Origin: Blepharisma japonicum | Lineage: Eukaryota > Ciliophora > Heterotrichea > Heterotrichida > Blepharismidae | Assembly (NCBI GenBank): GCA_949751835.1 | Contig: CATKHK010000025.1 | Location: forward strand, 124,001-188,000 | Reading direction: 5' to 3' | Length of the DNA stretch: 64,000 nt | Shown here: one piece after another, positions 52,551 to 62,420 of the stretch | Layout: each line of letters begins with the position of its first letter | How positions within the stretch are numbered: position 1 is the first letter of the stretch | The notes under the pieces: generated by a model | Told to the model about the DNA's origin: nothing | The model's database searches: none | Seen by the model: only the letters and a program-made list of their open reading frames with translations | Translations under genes and position numbers: made by a program

Positions 52551-53894
52551 ATGGAAAATATGGGCTCTCGGTTAGCTGATTTTTCAATTCAAGGCGAGCT
52601 TGGCACAGGAAGTAGTGGGACTGTTTATAAAGCTAAAAGTTTGATAGATAACAATACCTATGCATTAAAAAGGATTAATATTTCAAATCTTTCTTTTGAA
52701 GAAAAATCTGAAGCTCAAACTTTGAAAAAACTTGACCATCCAAATATCATAAAATACTATGGATCATTTAAAGAAGGTGACTGATTTTATATCATCATGG
52801 AATATGCCGAAGGTGGCGACCTCCACAAACTTTTCAAACACCATCAAACTTTAAAAGTGAATTTTGATGAAAAAGAAATTTGGAAAATAATTTTCGGCTT
52901 GACTAGAGGTATAGCATATTTGCACTCCCAGCACATTATTCATAGAGATATTAAATGCTTGAATATTTTATTGACAAAGGATAGGAAGCCTAAGCTTGGA
53001 GATTTAGGCTCATCGAAATTAGTATCAAGCACCATGAATTATAATCGAGTAGGAACGCCTCACTATTTGTCACCGGAAATGGTACGGTGTCTTCCATATG
53101 ACTATAAAACTGATATTTGGGCATTAGGATGTGTCGTTTATACCTTGGCATGCTTAGAAATCCCTTTTAAAGGGGAAAGTTTGTTATCATTAGGATTAAG
53201 TATAGTAAATAGCGAGCCAAAAAGGCTCCCAGGAGAGTACTCACAGGATTTATCAAATTTGTGTATGAAGCTTTTGATGAAGCAGCCAGTTGATAGACCA
53301 ACAGCTGAAGAAATTATCGATTTGATACCAGAAGAGTATAAAAGTGCACAGGAAACTATTTTAAATATAGAAGACGAGATAGACAAACAATATAACACTG
53401 ATTATTCTAGAAGATTAAACGTATCTCCTACGAGGACTTATTCGTTAAAAGAAAAATCAGATTTTTCTGAGCAATATTTAAATAAGCAAGAAATTAAAAA
53501 TTCGCCAGTCACAGATTCTCCACTTATTGGTAGAGTTTTAGTTTCATTAGAAAGAAAAAGAAATACTAAAAGGCTTTTAGTTAAAAGAACAGCAATAGAC
53601 TATAATAAAAAAGCTAAACTTATCAGTCTTGCTAACCAAAGAAAAGAGCCTGAAAGTGCTAAAAGACCATTGACATCCGCAAGAATTTTATACCAAATTA
53701 CAAACGATAGCTTAACTCCTAAAGATAGATCAGCATCAGCCTTGAAAACTCCGCACCCACTCTTCAGACCACGAGACATAAGTATTTTACAGTTTCCTTC
53801 AACAAGTCTTACTTATTATTCTCCGAATAATAAAAAAGAAAGCAAAAAGCTTTTTAGGGTTAGTGACCTCAACAACGTTAAAATGCCAATATAA
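52551..53894 (+). CDS. NEK (NIMA-related)-like protein kinase
   Basis: 447 residues; TGA at 52782 is Trp. Kinase domain about 11-265: GELGTGSSGTVYKA, Lys in YALKRI, IIMEYAEGGDL, HRDIKCLNILL, GDLGSSKL (DLG for DFG), GTPHYLSPEM and DIWALGCVVYTLA. The EGGDL and GTPHYLSPE motifs point to NEK kinases, a greatly expanded ciliate family that controls cilium length and division. The C-terminal 180 residues are basic and disordered, with no coiled coil. 220 nt after the Polo-like kinase. Confidence 0.9.
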
Positions 53895-54026
53895 ATATCC
53901 TTAATTTCCACAATTTTTATAAATTTTAGTGACCTTATTTTAACCTAAATACTCATTAATGTTATGGTCAAATATTTTAAGCAAAAAATAAGATAAGTAA
54001 TACGTTTGTATAGTGATTTAATGTTA

Positions 54027-54344
54027 CTAATTAAATCCTTCTCTTCGGTTCACTTCCCTATATTCTTGAGTTACAGCACAAGGTGCACAAATCCACTCAA
54101 TTAAACAATCTGTGATAAAGGATCCTTCAATGTGATATTTTTTTCTTATCTGGCCTCGGTTTATTGCAGCTCCAAAACAAAACAACAGACATGGGAGGAT
54201 AAAAGGTTTCAATAATCCTTCTTGATATGCCTTATTCACACTCCAAGCTTGAAGACAGCATGTACCACAAGGAACAAAGCAAGCAATTAAGCAACTACAC
54301 ATTTCTGATAAGCAGCCGCATAAAGGTTCGTCAAATGCTGCCAT
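54027..54344 (-). CDS. PLAC8 (cysteine-rich) family protein
   Basis: 105 residues, 11 cysteines. The N-terminal CGCLSEMCSCLIACFVPCG, then TCCLQAWSVNKA, and the later CLIEWICAPCAVTQEYREV match the PLAC8/DUF614 layout with its CxxxxCxxC blocks, a central hydrophobic segment (PFILPCLLFCFGAAI) and the QE(Y/L)RE end. Plant members affect organ size and heavy-metal or Ca2+ transport at the plasma membrane; the role in ciliates is unknown. Confidence 0.88.
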   Translation of the reverse strand: MAAFDEPLCGCLSEMCSCLIACFVPCGTCCLQAWSVNKAYQEGLLKPFILPCLLFCFGAAINRGQIRKKYHIEGSFITDCLIEWICAPCAVTQEYREVNRREGFN

Positions 54345-54448
54345 TTAGATATTATACTACACGTCCCATTAATATATAATTAAATTAGAATGATTTTATT
54401 CCCCTTTCATCATTATTCCTCTTTTAATATTAAATGACATTTAATTAT

Positions 54449-56605
54449 CTAACTGAATTTATAGTTGAACCTCATCTTGAAAAGAAACTTCATTTTTACT
54501 TGTTTCACATCATAGACAATATATTCGTTGTAAAGTAGAGACCCATTAACTCCTGTTTCTTCTCCATTTCCAATTGGTACTTTGCAGCCCTCAAAGTCTA
54601 TATAAGACGCAGCAGGAGGTGCAGTTCGGCCACATCCTTTTGTACTATTTGTTCCAGGAGGAAGGTTAGCTGCATTACAATCAGCTGTCATCTTTATGCA
54701 AGGAGTTCCTACTGCTACCTCGCAGAGCAGCATTATTCCAATATTATTTTCTCTATTTGTAAAACAATAATTTGCAGATTTGGAGACCATATCTGCAAAA
54801 TAGACCCCTTTACCAAACATATACCCACTTACTGGTGCTTCTGGAGGAGCAATTCTTAGTCCTTGTGATAAAATTCCTCCCCAGTTTGTCAGTCTGCTTC
54901 CATGCCACAGAAGCATATTATTTCCTATATCCTTAGTAAATCGCTCATCCTCCTCTGCTTTATTGAGTCTAAATATTTCTAAAATAGCTAAATCATAAGA
55001 ATTGTGAGTTTTTGCATGAGTATTTGAAACATAATCACTCAATATTGCAAATGTTGGGTCATTTTTCTCAATAGGTGTGATTTCACAATTCAACCTTAAG
55101 TAGTGCTGGTCAATAGGAGACCCTGTTGCTTTGGATTCAATAATATGTGTAGCAATTTTCATATCGGTTAGAGAGTCAATCATAGTAATTTTTTCTTGTA
55201 AACGCTGTCTGGAGTTTATAATAAAGTTACCTACATGTGAAAATCCAAAGTCATGAGGAATTAAAGAATAAAACTTGCTTGAAAGCCCTTCAAGGCTGCT
55301 GTTTTCTCTGCCATCTAGGACTGACTCAATTTGTTTCAATATTTCAAGTCCTTGCTTCAAGTGATTTGTCGATAGCTTGCCTAATGGCATTTTCCTAGCA
55401 TCATATCCTATTTCAGCAAGGACTTGTTTCATTGCATTTAAATCAAAAATTAATTTGATTAAATCTTGTATTCTTCTATCAAGCTTGCTTTCAACTTTAA
55501 TTTCTTCTTTCTCTTCCTTTTCTTTGTTTTTTACTATTTTTTCTTCAGCTTTTTCACTTTTCTCCTCTTCATCATTATACATAATTTCAAGTTCCACGTA
55601 GCCTCCTCTTGTTTTATCAATTAATTTTTTCTGATATTCTGCTTTTGCCCTATCTAGCTCACTGAATGATCCTTTAAAAGCACTTTGTCCATCATATCCT
55701 ACTCTTCCTCACCTATTTCAAACATAAAAGTTCTTTCCATCTGAGTCTGTCTGTAGCAACTGGATAATATAAAATTTGTTTGCGTTGGTTTTTAAGTCTG
55801 TTTGGTTTAAGGTAGACGACCATACTTTAGTGCCATCATCATAAATGTGGCACTCTTTGGCTTTTGGACATAAACTATCAACGGCGGCTCTTCCTTTGCG
55901 GATTGTGGTAACCATTTTTTCTTCTTTTGGGGTTTCTTGCTTTTTAGGTGACTCTGGGCTGGGTGATTTCTTTTTAGATGGTTCGGGTTTTTTAGGTATT
56001 TCTGTAGATGGGCTTGGCGATTTTTTTTTTGTTGGTTCTGGCTTGGGAGGTAATGGAGGAGGACTGTCTGATCTTTTTATAGGTTTTTGATCAAGTTCTG
56101 GAGATGGGGATTTTTCTTTGGGCTTTTGCTTTGTTTTTATCGCCCTTTTGGCGGGGATGGTCTTTTTTGAATTTTTCCTTTGAGGACTTGGAGATTCAGA
56201 AGAGGATTCATAAGAGCTTGAAGAATCTGAGGCTGGTTTCTTAGGTTTTTTTGCTGCAGGCTTATCTAATTTTTTATTCAGCTTTGTTTTAGGAGCTGAT
56301 AAATCTGGAGATGATTCTTCAGAAACTGGGGGAGATTCCTTTTTAATATTTTTAATCAATTTTTTCTTGGGCATTGGTTTTTTATATTTAGATTTATATA
56401 CTTCTTCATTTGAGCTTGAATCTGGAGATTTTTCTGGCTCACTTTCATAAGATGAGGACGAATCTTCATCATTTTCTTTTTTGATAGCTTTTATTTTCGT
56501 TTGCTCTCCAACTTTAGCTTTTCCTTTTCCTTTAGGCATTTCTTCTACTTTCGAATACTTTTGAGGAGCAGGACTTTTCTTTGTAGCGCTCCTTGTTAAA
56601 ACCAT
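54449..56605 (-). CDS. poly(ADP-ribose) polymerase with WGR domain
   Basis: 718 residues in one frame. Residues 1-255 are Lys/Ser/Pro-rich with many SPSP runs in place of zinc fingers. A WGR domain (about 260-345) has VWN-R-WGRVGYDGQS with both Trp encoded by TGA (from 55718). A PARP regulatory helical domain follows (about 370-490, SKLDRRIQDLIKLIFDLNAM), then the ADP-ribosyl-transferase domain (500-718) with the H-Y-E triad: LLWHGSR, KGVYFADMVSKS and LYNEYIVYD. It should attach poly(ADP-ribose) to proteins at DNA breaks using NAD+. The domain order is that of PARP1/2/3; the basic tail before WGR is most like PARP2. Confidence 0.95.
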
Positions 56606-56638
56606 ATTTTAATTAAAAATCAATAAATTTAAAATTTA

Positions 56639-58414
56639 TTATGCCCCTTTATAATTAGTTTCAATATTGCATAACGTCGAAAAGATCAGATTGAAATCTG
56701 GTCTTCTAGCAGGATCTACATTCCAGCAGCTCTTCATAAGCTCTTTGATCCCATCATTCATTTTTTCTGGTATAGCCGGTCTAAACCCTTCTTCCACTAT
56801 CATTTGTTTAAGCTTCTTTATCGTAAAATCAGGAAAAGGCACTTGCAGTGTCATAATTTCCCATAATATCATGCCATAGCTATAGCTATCATCACTAGTC
56901 TGTGCTTTTACTGCCACAGGATTTTTTTCATCTTTTAATAATTCAGGAGAGCTCCATGATCCTTTATTACAATATTTATCTACAAGTCCTGCGTATTTTT
57001 TCAAATGGTCTAAACCAATATCACTTATTAACACCCTTCATTCACTGTCTAATAAAACATTTTGACTTGTAAGGTGCCCATGAACTAGTCCTTGCTCATG
57101 GAGAAATCTTATTGCAAAAGCAATTTCTCGAGAAATTCTTAGCTTATCGTAGAACTCAAATAGAACATTTCGCTCATGAAGCACTGAATAAAGGGAGCCA
57201 TTCGGAATATACTGAGTTATTAAATCAATTGTGTTGCCTTCTACAGCAGCAGCTCGTACAGGCATGAAATGAGGACATTCTAGTTCAGTCATTTTTTCGA
57301 TATCATGCTTGATATTTTCAATCACGTATTTATTAGTCCTAGGAAGAATAATTCTTCTTATTACGACTGGGATATTTTTTACGATCCCTCTATATAATTT
57401 TCCAAGTTTTCCTGATTTTTCTGAAAGACTGTCTTGAATTGATATTTCATCCGTAGAAATAAATCCTAAATTTAGTTCCAAAACAGAATTTTGGTTAGAC
57501 CCAAATGACTGAGTTACTGTGCTATCAAGTGGCAATGGAGCACCAGATTTATTAATCAGTGGCAAAGATGCAGAAAGCTCTTCTTCATATGAAAAAAGCT
57601 TATAAAATGAAGAATCCAGCACTAAATAAAAACAAATTAACTCAGTCACCAATAAATCCACAATAAAAACAATTGTAGGGACCATGTCGTTTAAATTCAA
57701 ACTACTTAAATCTGAGCTTTCTCTTTCCAAATCTCTCCTTCTAAAAATATAAAGAATTCCATGGGTAATTCTCCCAGCAGTTCATATAAGTGTTGCATAA
57801 ATAACGACCTTCATAAATTGGGCGCTTTTTTCATTTTTATAAGGGACTCCTGAATATTTGCATTGGACTCTTAAAAGTCCAACAATAACTATAATAGCCG
57901 TTATAAACGCTTGTATGCACTGCTGTAGAACAATATAAGTAGGCTCTATCACGGAGCTGAATAATAAAATATACATGACGCTTTCAAAAACCATTAAAAT
58001 TGCTAGTAAGGTTAATGTGAGTTTTCCTACAATTTGCAGTCTATAACGGCCAGGATTTAATTTGTAGTCGTAGCTTGAGTCTGAGTCTAAGCGGGTATAA
58101 ATATTTGCCGTTATCATAACCCAAAAAAGCATAAAATAAGAAGAAATAAATAAAGCTTCAGGTAAAGACAGTAATAAAAAGCCGATATTTTCGTCTTTTA
58201 AGTTTATTTGAGAGTCAAAAAAACAAATCAGTCAGAAACTTAGCATACGGAAAAATATTTCTGCGAGCTGGAAGATGTATAAAAGCTTCGCATGTTTTCA
58301 TCTGATCAAGAAGGTTTTGAATCCTAAAGCTCGGATTACAGTATAGGCAAAAAAGCAGCTATAGATGATTGCTAGAACGAAGAAAACAAGAAATAGTTCA
58401 GCGTCAAGAGCCAT
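56639..58414 (-). CDS. seven-helix membrane protein fused to a TKL-like pseudokinase
   Basis: 591 residues in one frame with six or so TGA Trp. Hydrophobic segments lie at about 5-27, 42-66, 74-100, 126-149, 153-178, 190-213 and 232-253. The third (SLPEALFISSYFMLFWVMIT) recalls THH1/TOM1-type plant 7-TM proteins. A kinase-like domain spans about 300-590: KLYRGIVKNIPVVIRRIILP with Arg at the VAVK lysine position, HGHLTSQNVLL instead of HRDLKxxN, ISDIGLDHL (Asp kept), and SYGMILWEIMTLQVPF. The catalytic Asp is lost, so phosphotransfer is unlikely; a signalling scaffold or receptor is inferred. PARP starts 33 nt downstream. Confidence 0.82.
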
Positions 58415-58612
58415 TTATGGGAAAATTTAATGAGACTAGATATTTGTTGAAAAAATAATGCATTTAAAATATTCTAATATAAAAATAATTAAAATTAATT
58501 TGATTTATAATCGAATATTATGGAACAAGATTTCCACATGTTTTATAGCTCTATTAGGTTATAAAGCGCCTATACCTATTAAAGAATAATTAAAATATTT
58601 GAGGAATTAAGT

Positions 58613-59131
58613 TTAATAGCCAATTACCTGAATTCCAGACCCACAGACCAATCCAAAGCAAGTTCCAAGATAAAACCCAAAATCTCTCCACTTTTTGGCT
58701 TCATAGAATTTAATTGCTTGGTCGAGATACCAATAAATTTCTCTTTCATTGACTTTAACACTTTTATTTTCCACAAAATCAAAAGTAAGTGGGTTTCTAA
58801 ATACATTAAGGGAATGGTAAACCTTCATTAAATCTCTTTCAACAGGATTGCATTCAAGGAACTTTGGAACTTGATTAATTGCTTCAGCAAGATACTTGAG
58901 TGCTTCAATAACTGACTCTTTTGTTGATGCTCTGTAAGAAGTCACAGCTAGAGCGAAATTTTCAGAAATTTGATCTGCTCCATATAAACAATCTTTGATT
59001 TCAGAAATATGAGCTTCAGTTGGGAAGCCTTCTAGTAAGCCTTGGATTATTTGATAAGTCTCACTTTCATTTGGGCTTGCTGTTATTCCAAAAGCTATTC
59101 CAATCAAAAATACAAGAACTAATGCTCTCAT
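58613..59131 (-). CDS. secreted or lumenal protein of unknown function
   Basis: 172 residues. A signal peptide (MRALVLVFLIGIAFGITA) is followed by a soluble helical domain with Cys in CLYGADQI and ECNPVERD and a C-terminal Gly/Cys-rich end (YLGTCFGLVCGSGIQVIGY). The layout is like a ciliate family of small secreted helical proteins, but I cannot name it. All Trp are TGG. Confidence 0.72.
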   Translation of the reverse strand: MRALVLVFLIGIAFGITASPNESETYQIIQGLLEGFPTEAHISEIKDCLYGADQISENFALAVTSYRASTKESVIEALKYLAEAINQVPKFLECNPVERDLMKVYHSLNVFRNPLTFDFVENKSVKVNEREIYWYLDQAIKFYEAKKWRDFGFYLGTCFGLVCGSGIQVIGY

Positions 59132-59203
59132 TTTTATTCACCACAGTTAATGTATTTGTTATATTACAGCATATTAAGAAATAGTTAAAGTCTTTAAGCC
59201 CAT

Positions 59204-60306
59204 TTATTGATCTTCCAAGAATCAATGATTGATGTCAGCAGCTATGTCATATGTATTACTTGTCTCTAAATTAGCTGAGTGTTTCATAGCTTCATACTCA
59301 TCAATAATCCCGTTCGCCCCTAGCATACCCCTAGTTTCTCTCGCAATTTGTAATGATTTTTGACAACGATTTCTTTTTAGCATGGACACTATTTCCAGAT
59401 TAATTTTTCCTTCATCTCGAAGTTTAGAAGCATGATAAGCAGCGATTAGCCCTAAAGAAATTTCTGTGGCCATGTCAGCTAGTTTTTTCTGAATCAATTG
59501 TGTTTGTGCTAAAGGTTTTCCGAACTGTTTTCTCTCTATAGTATAGTTTCTAGTAATTTTATAGCAGTTTTCTGCAACTCCATATGCAGATCAAAGAAGC
59601 CTTAATTTTGCTTCATCGACAAATGCAAGTGGTCCTCTCATGTCTGTAACTTTTACACTTTTCTTCACTTACTTCAACGCTATTTAAAGTGAGTGTAGCT
59701 GCTTGGCAGGCTCTTAGTGGCAATTTGCCTTCTAATTTTCTATAATAAGTCCTTATTTTTTCAATACAAAACCTTTGACTTCTAGTTTATTATTTTTTAC
59801 CCAAATAATAAAGATATCAGCAATAGTTCTGTTTGAAACCCAAGTTTTGATCTCATTTATCACATATTAAGAGCCTCGTTTAATAGCAATTGCTTCTATT
59901 CTTTCAGCATCTGAGCCATGCTCTGCTTAAGTTAGACCAATTGATCCTACGAAAACTCCAGATTCAAGGTTTCAAGATATATTTCATGCAATTTTTTGCT
60001 ACAATATGATCTTATCGGGAAAATTGTTGCTGCATATTGAGTCGATATGTTTGTCTTATACCTGCTATCAATTACTTCTATTTATTTATTAATAAGCTCA
60101 AAACGAAACTATTTTTTGTGGTTTCTTGACTATAACTCCATAATTTCCTAAAATCTTTACAATTTCTCTCCCTCCACTTTCATTTCTGTAGTCATTTAAA
60201 ATTCAAGGTTTTAAGCATTGTTCAGCAAATCTTTTGCTCTATCTCTAACTAATTTTTCTTCTTCATTTAATAAGCTGTCTAAATTCAATTGGTCCTCTCA
60301 TGGAAA
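59204..60306 (-). pseudogene. decayed acyl-CoA dehydrogenase, glutaryl-CoA dehydrogenase-like
   Basis: Reading right to left, pieces of one acyl-CoA dehydrogenase appear in order in different frames: LLNEEEKLVRDRAKDLL (about 60280), NESGGREIVKILGNYGV, DSRYKTNISTQYAATIF, GSIGLT-stop-AEHGSD (TAA at 59927), NEIKTWVSNRTIADIFIIWV, RKQFGKPLAQTQLIQKKLAD and GMLGANGIIDEYEAMKHS. These match glutaryl-CoA dehydrogenase landmarks (VDSGYR, GLTEPNSGSD, KTWITN, QLIQKKLADM, MLGxNGI). Several TAA/TAG and at least two frameshifts interrupt it, and the catalytic Glu region reads TYDIAADIN in place of TYEGTHDIH. None of the breaks fits a 15-nt intron with A10. Confidence 0.88.
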
Positions 60307-60685
60307 GATATCAATCGAGTTAGTCTTTTTGATAATTTAATCATATTATATTGTTGACCATAATTTATAGATTTAAATTCAGGTCTTTAATTGTATAAAA
60401 AATAAATGATAATTAATTTAGATTTTGATTTTAGAATGTTAACTATACTTACTTTATATATGCGCAGTAGTAGATATTTAGCAAAAAGAGACTAATGCCT
60501 TTTTATATTTTTTTTAATTATATATAGATTGTTTATCTAATATTACAGAGTTAATTAAAATAATTCATAGCTTGCATCTCAAAAATTGTCTAAATACTTA
60601 AATTGCTATATTTATCGTTATAATAGCTATTTTTCTTTTTATGTTCCATTACTCAGAATTCCTGAAAAACCATTTCAGATAATAA
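60307..60685. other. intergenic region
   Basis: About 380 nt of AT-rich DNA between the pseudogene's 5' end and the divergent E2 gene; nothing recognised. Confidence 0.4.
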
Positions 60686-61293
60686 ATGGAATCTAGAAGA
60701 CTTCAAAAAGAATTCGAAGAACTCTTCAAGCTCAACTCCTCAGGCAGCCAAAACATTGTTTCAGCTCACATGGTTGGGAATGACACTCATCATTTAAAAG
60801 GCGTAATCAGAGGACCAGTAAGTTTTTATAATAGTAGCCAGACACACCATATAGTGGAGGCACCTTTATCGTAGACATCACAATTCCTCCAGACTATCCT
60901 TACAAGCCGCCAAAAATGAAATTTGATACCAAAATCTGGCATCCTAATATTTCATCTCAAACTGGAGCCATTTGTTTAGATATTCTGAAGGATGAATGAA
61001 GCCCTGCTCTTACAATTAGAACTGCCCTGCTGAGTTTACAAGCGCTGTTATGTGCTCCAGAGCCAGATGACCCACAAGATGCAGTTGTTGCTAGCCAATA
61101 TAAAAATCATCCTCAAGAATGGGAAAGAACTGCTAGACAGTGGACTCAGGAATATGCAAAAGATATTGAAGAAGTACATAGAGAACAAGTACAGAGATTA
61201 ATGGAGATGGGGTTTGAAGAAGCAGTTGTAAGAAAAGCGTTAGAAGATGCAGGGTGGGATGAAAATTCTGTCGTGAACTCTTTATTAGGCTAA
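60686..61293 (+). CDS. ubiquitin-conjugating enzyme E2, UBE2K (E2-25K) type
   Basis: 195 residues after removing a 20-nt intron (60818-60837). UBC fold residues 1-150: GTVRGP-type entry Arg-Gly-Pro-Pro-Asp-Thr-Pro-Tyr, [18 protein letters not shown], active-site Cys90 in [16 protein letters not shown] (the Trp is TGA), and [16 protein letters not shown]-terminal UBA domain (about 155-195, [20 protein letters not shown]) makes it the UBE2K/Ubc1 class, which builds Lys48 chains. Length matches (about 200). Divergent from the pseudogene. Confidence 0.94.
60818..60837 (+). other. 20-nt intron with tandem TAG acceptors
   Basis: GTAAGTTTTTATAATAGTAG. Stopping at the first AG (17 nt) leaves an in-frame TAG; only the second AG joins Arg-Gly-Pro to Pro-Asp-Thr-Pro-Tyr, the conserved UBC sequence. 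Confidence 0.85.
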
Positions 61294-61678
61294 TAAATAA
61301 GCAGATAATTATTTGAGTTTCAGAGTTTTATTTATACAAACGCTCTACTACAATTGTGATTTCGTATGAGACTTATTTCTATTGAAAAGTATCAATCTAT
61401 TAAAATTAGAAATATTTTAGTATATTTTTCTATTTAAAATTAAATATTTTCATTTCAAGCTATAGCAAGCAGCCATACACTAGCATCAAAAAATCCAAAT
61501 AATTCAGAACGTAAATAATACCAATTATCTCCTTATTTTCTTCTTAAAATCATATTAATTCTTCCTACTCATACACCTTAAATAATCCACAAAAAGTAAG
61601 CTTTCATATTCTCAAATTTCAGATCCTTAATCTTTTCTTGAGCCACCCATAATTAGATAATAAATTTAGTGGCCAAAG
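61294..61678. other. intergenic region upstream of eS6
   Basis: About 385 nt, AT-rich with pyrimidine-rich patches near 61545-61640 before the eS6 ATG; no ORF or RNA gene seen. Confidence 0.4.
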
Positions 61679-62413
61679 ATGAAGTTTAACATCTCATTCC
61701 CAGAAACAGGGCAGCAAAAATGCATAGATATCGATGATGAACGCAAAGTCAGACTTTTCTATGATCGCAGAATGGGTCAAGAAATAGATGGAGAAGCTTT
61801 AGGGGAAGAATTCAAAGGATATATTTTCCGTATTTCTGGTGGCAATGACAAGCAAGGGTTTTCTATGAAACAAGGCGTCCTTGAGAATAAGAGAGTTAGG
61901 CTGCTTCTTTCAGCTGGACACACTAATTACAGACCTCGTAAAAAGGGAGAACGCAAGAGAAAATCAGTAAGAGGATGCATTGTAGGCCATGATATCGCAG
62001 TCTTGCATTTAGTCGTAACAAAGAAAGGACCAGGCGAACTTCCTGGAATTACAGATAGCCCTATTCCTAGAAGATTAGGACCTAAAAGAGCTTCAAGAAT
62101 TAGAAAGCTCTTTGCTCTTGACAAAGGAATGGATAAGAAGACTAAAGCTGAAGAAAGAGATGATGTTAGAAAATACGTCGTCAAAAGAAAAATCACAAGA
62201 GAAGGCAAAAAAGAGTATTTCAAGGCTCCTAAAATACAAAGATTGATCACCGCTGAAAGATTAAGAAGAAAACAAAAAGAAAAAGCACAAAAGAAAGAAA
62301 GATGGACCAGAGCAAAAGAAGCAGCAAAGAAATATAACATCTTACTCAACAACGTTTTACATGAAAGACACGTCGCAGAGGCTAAAGCAACTCAAGAAAC
62401 AGCTAAAGCATAA
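61679..62413 (+). CDS. RPS6: small-subunit ribosomal protein eS6 (RPS6)
   Basis: 244 residues, intronless. Begins [19 protein letters not shown] and contains [53 protein letters not shown] and [20 protein letters not shown], all classical eS6 landmarks. It is a core protein of the cytosolic 40S subunit. The C-terminal helix ends [17 protein letters not shown] and lacks the Arg-rich Ser cluster that S6 kinase phosphorylates in animals and yeast. The Trp is TGG. Convergent with kaptin, stops 7 nt apart. Confidence 0.97.
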   Translation: MKFNISFPETGQQKCIDIDDERKVRLFYDRRMGQEIDGEALGEEFKGYIFRISGGNDKQGFSMKQGVLENKRVRLLLSAGHTNYRPRKKGERKRKSVRGCIVGHDIAVLHLVVTKKGPGELPGITDSPIPRRLGPKRASRIRKLFALDKGMDKKTKAEERDDVRKYVVKRKITREGKKEYFKAPKIQRLITAERLRRKQKEKAQKKERWTRAKEAAKKYNILLNNVLHERHVAEAKATQETAKA

Positions 62414-62420
62414 TAGGACA

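Noticed and set aside
59670-59690. A 15-nt GT-AG segment in the pseudogene that might be an intron
   Set aside because: It lacks A at position 10 and removing it does not restore the upstream frame; other stops remain.
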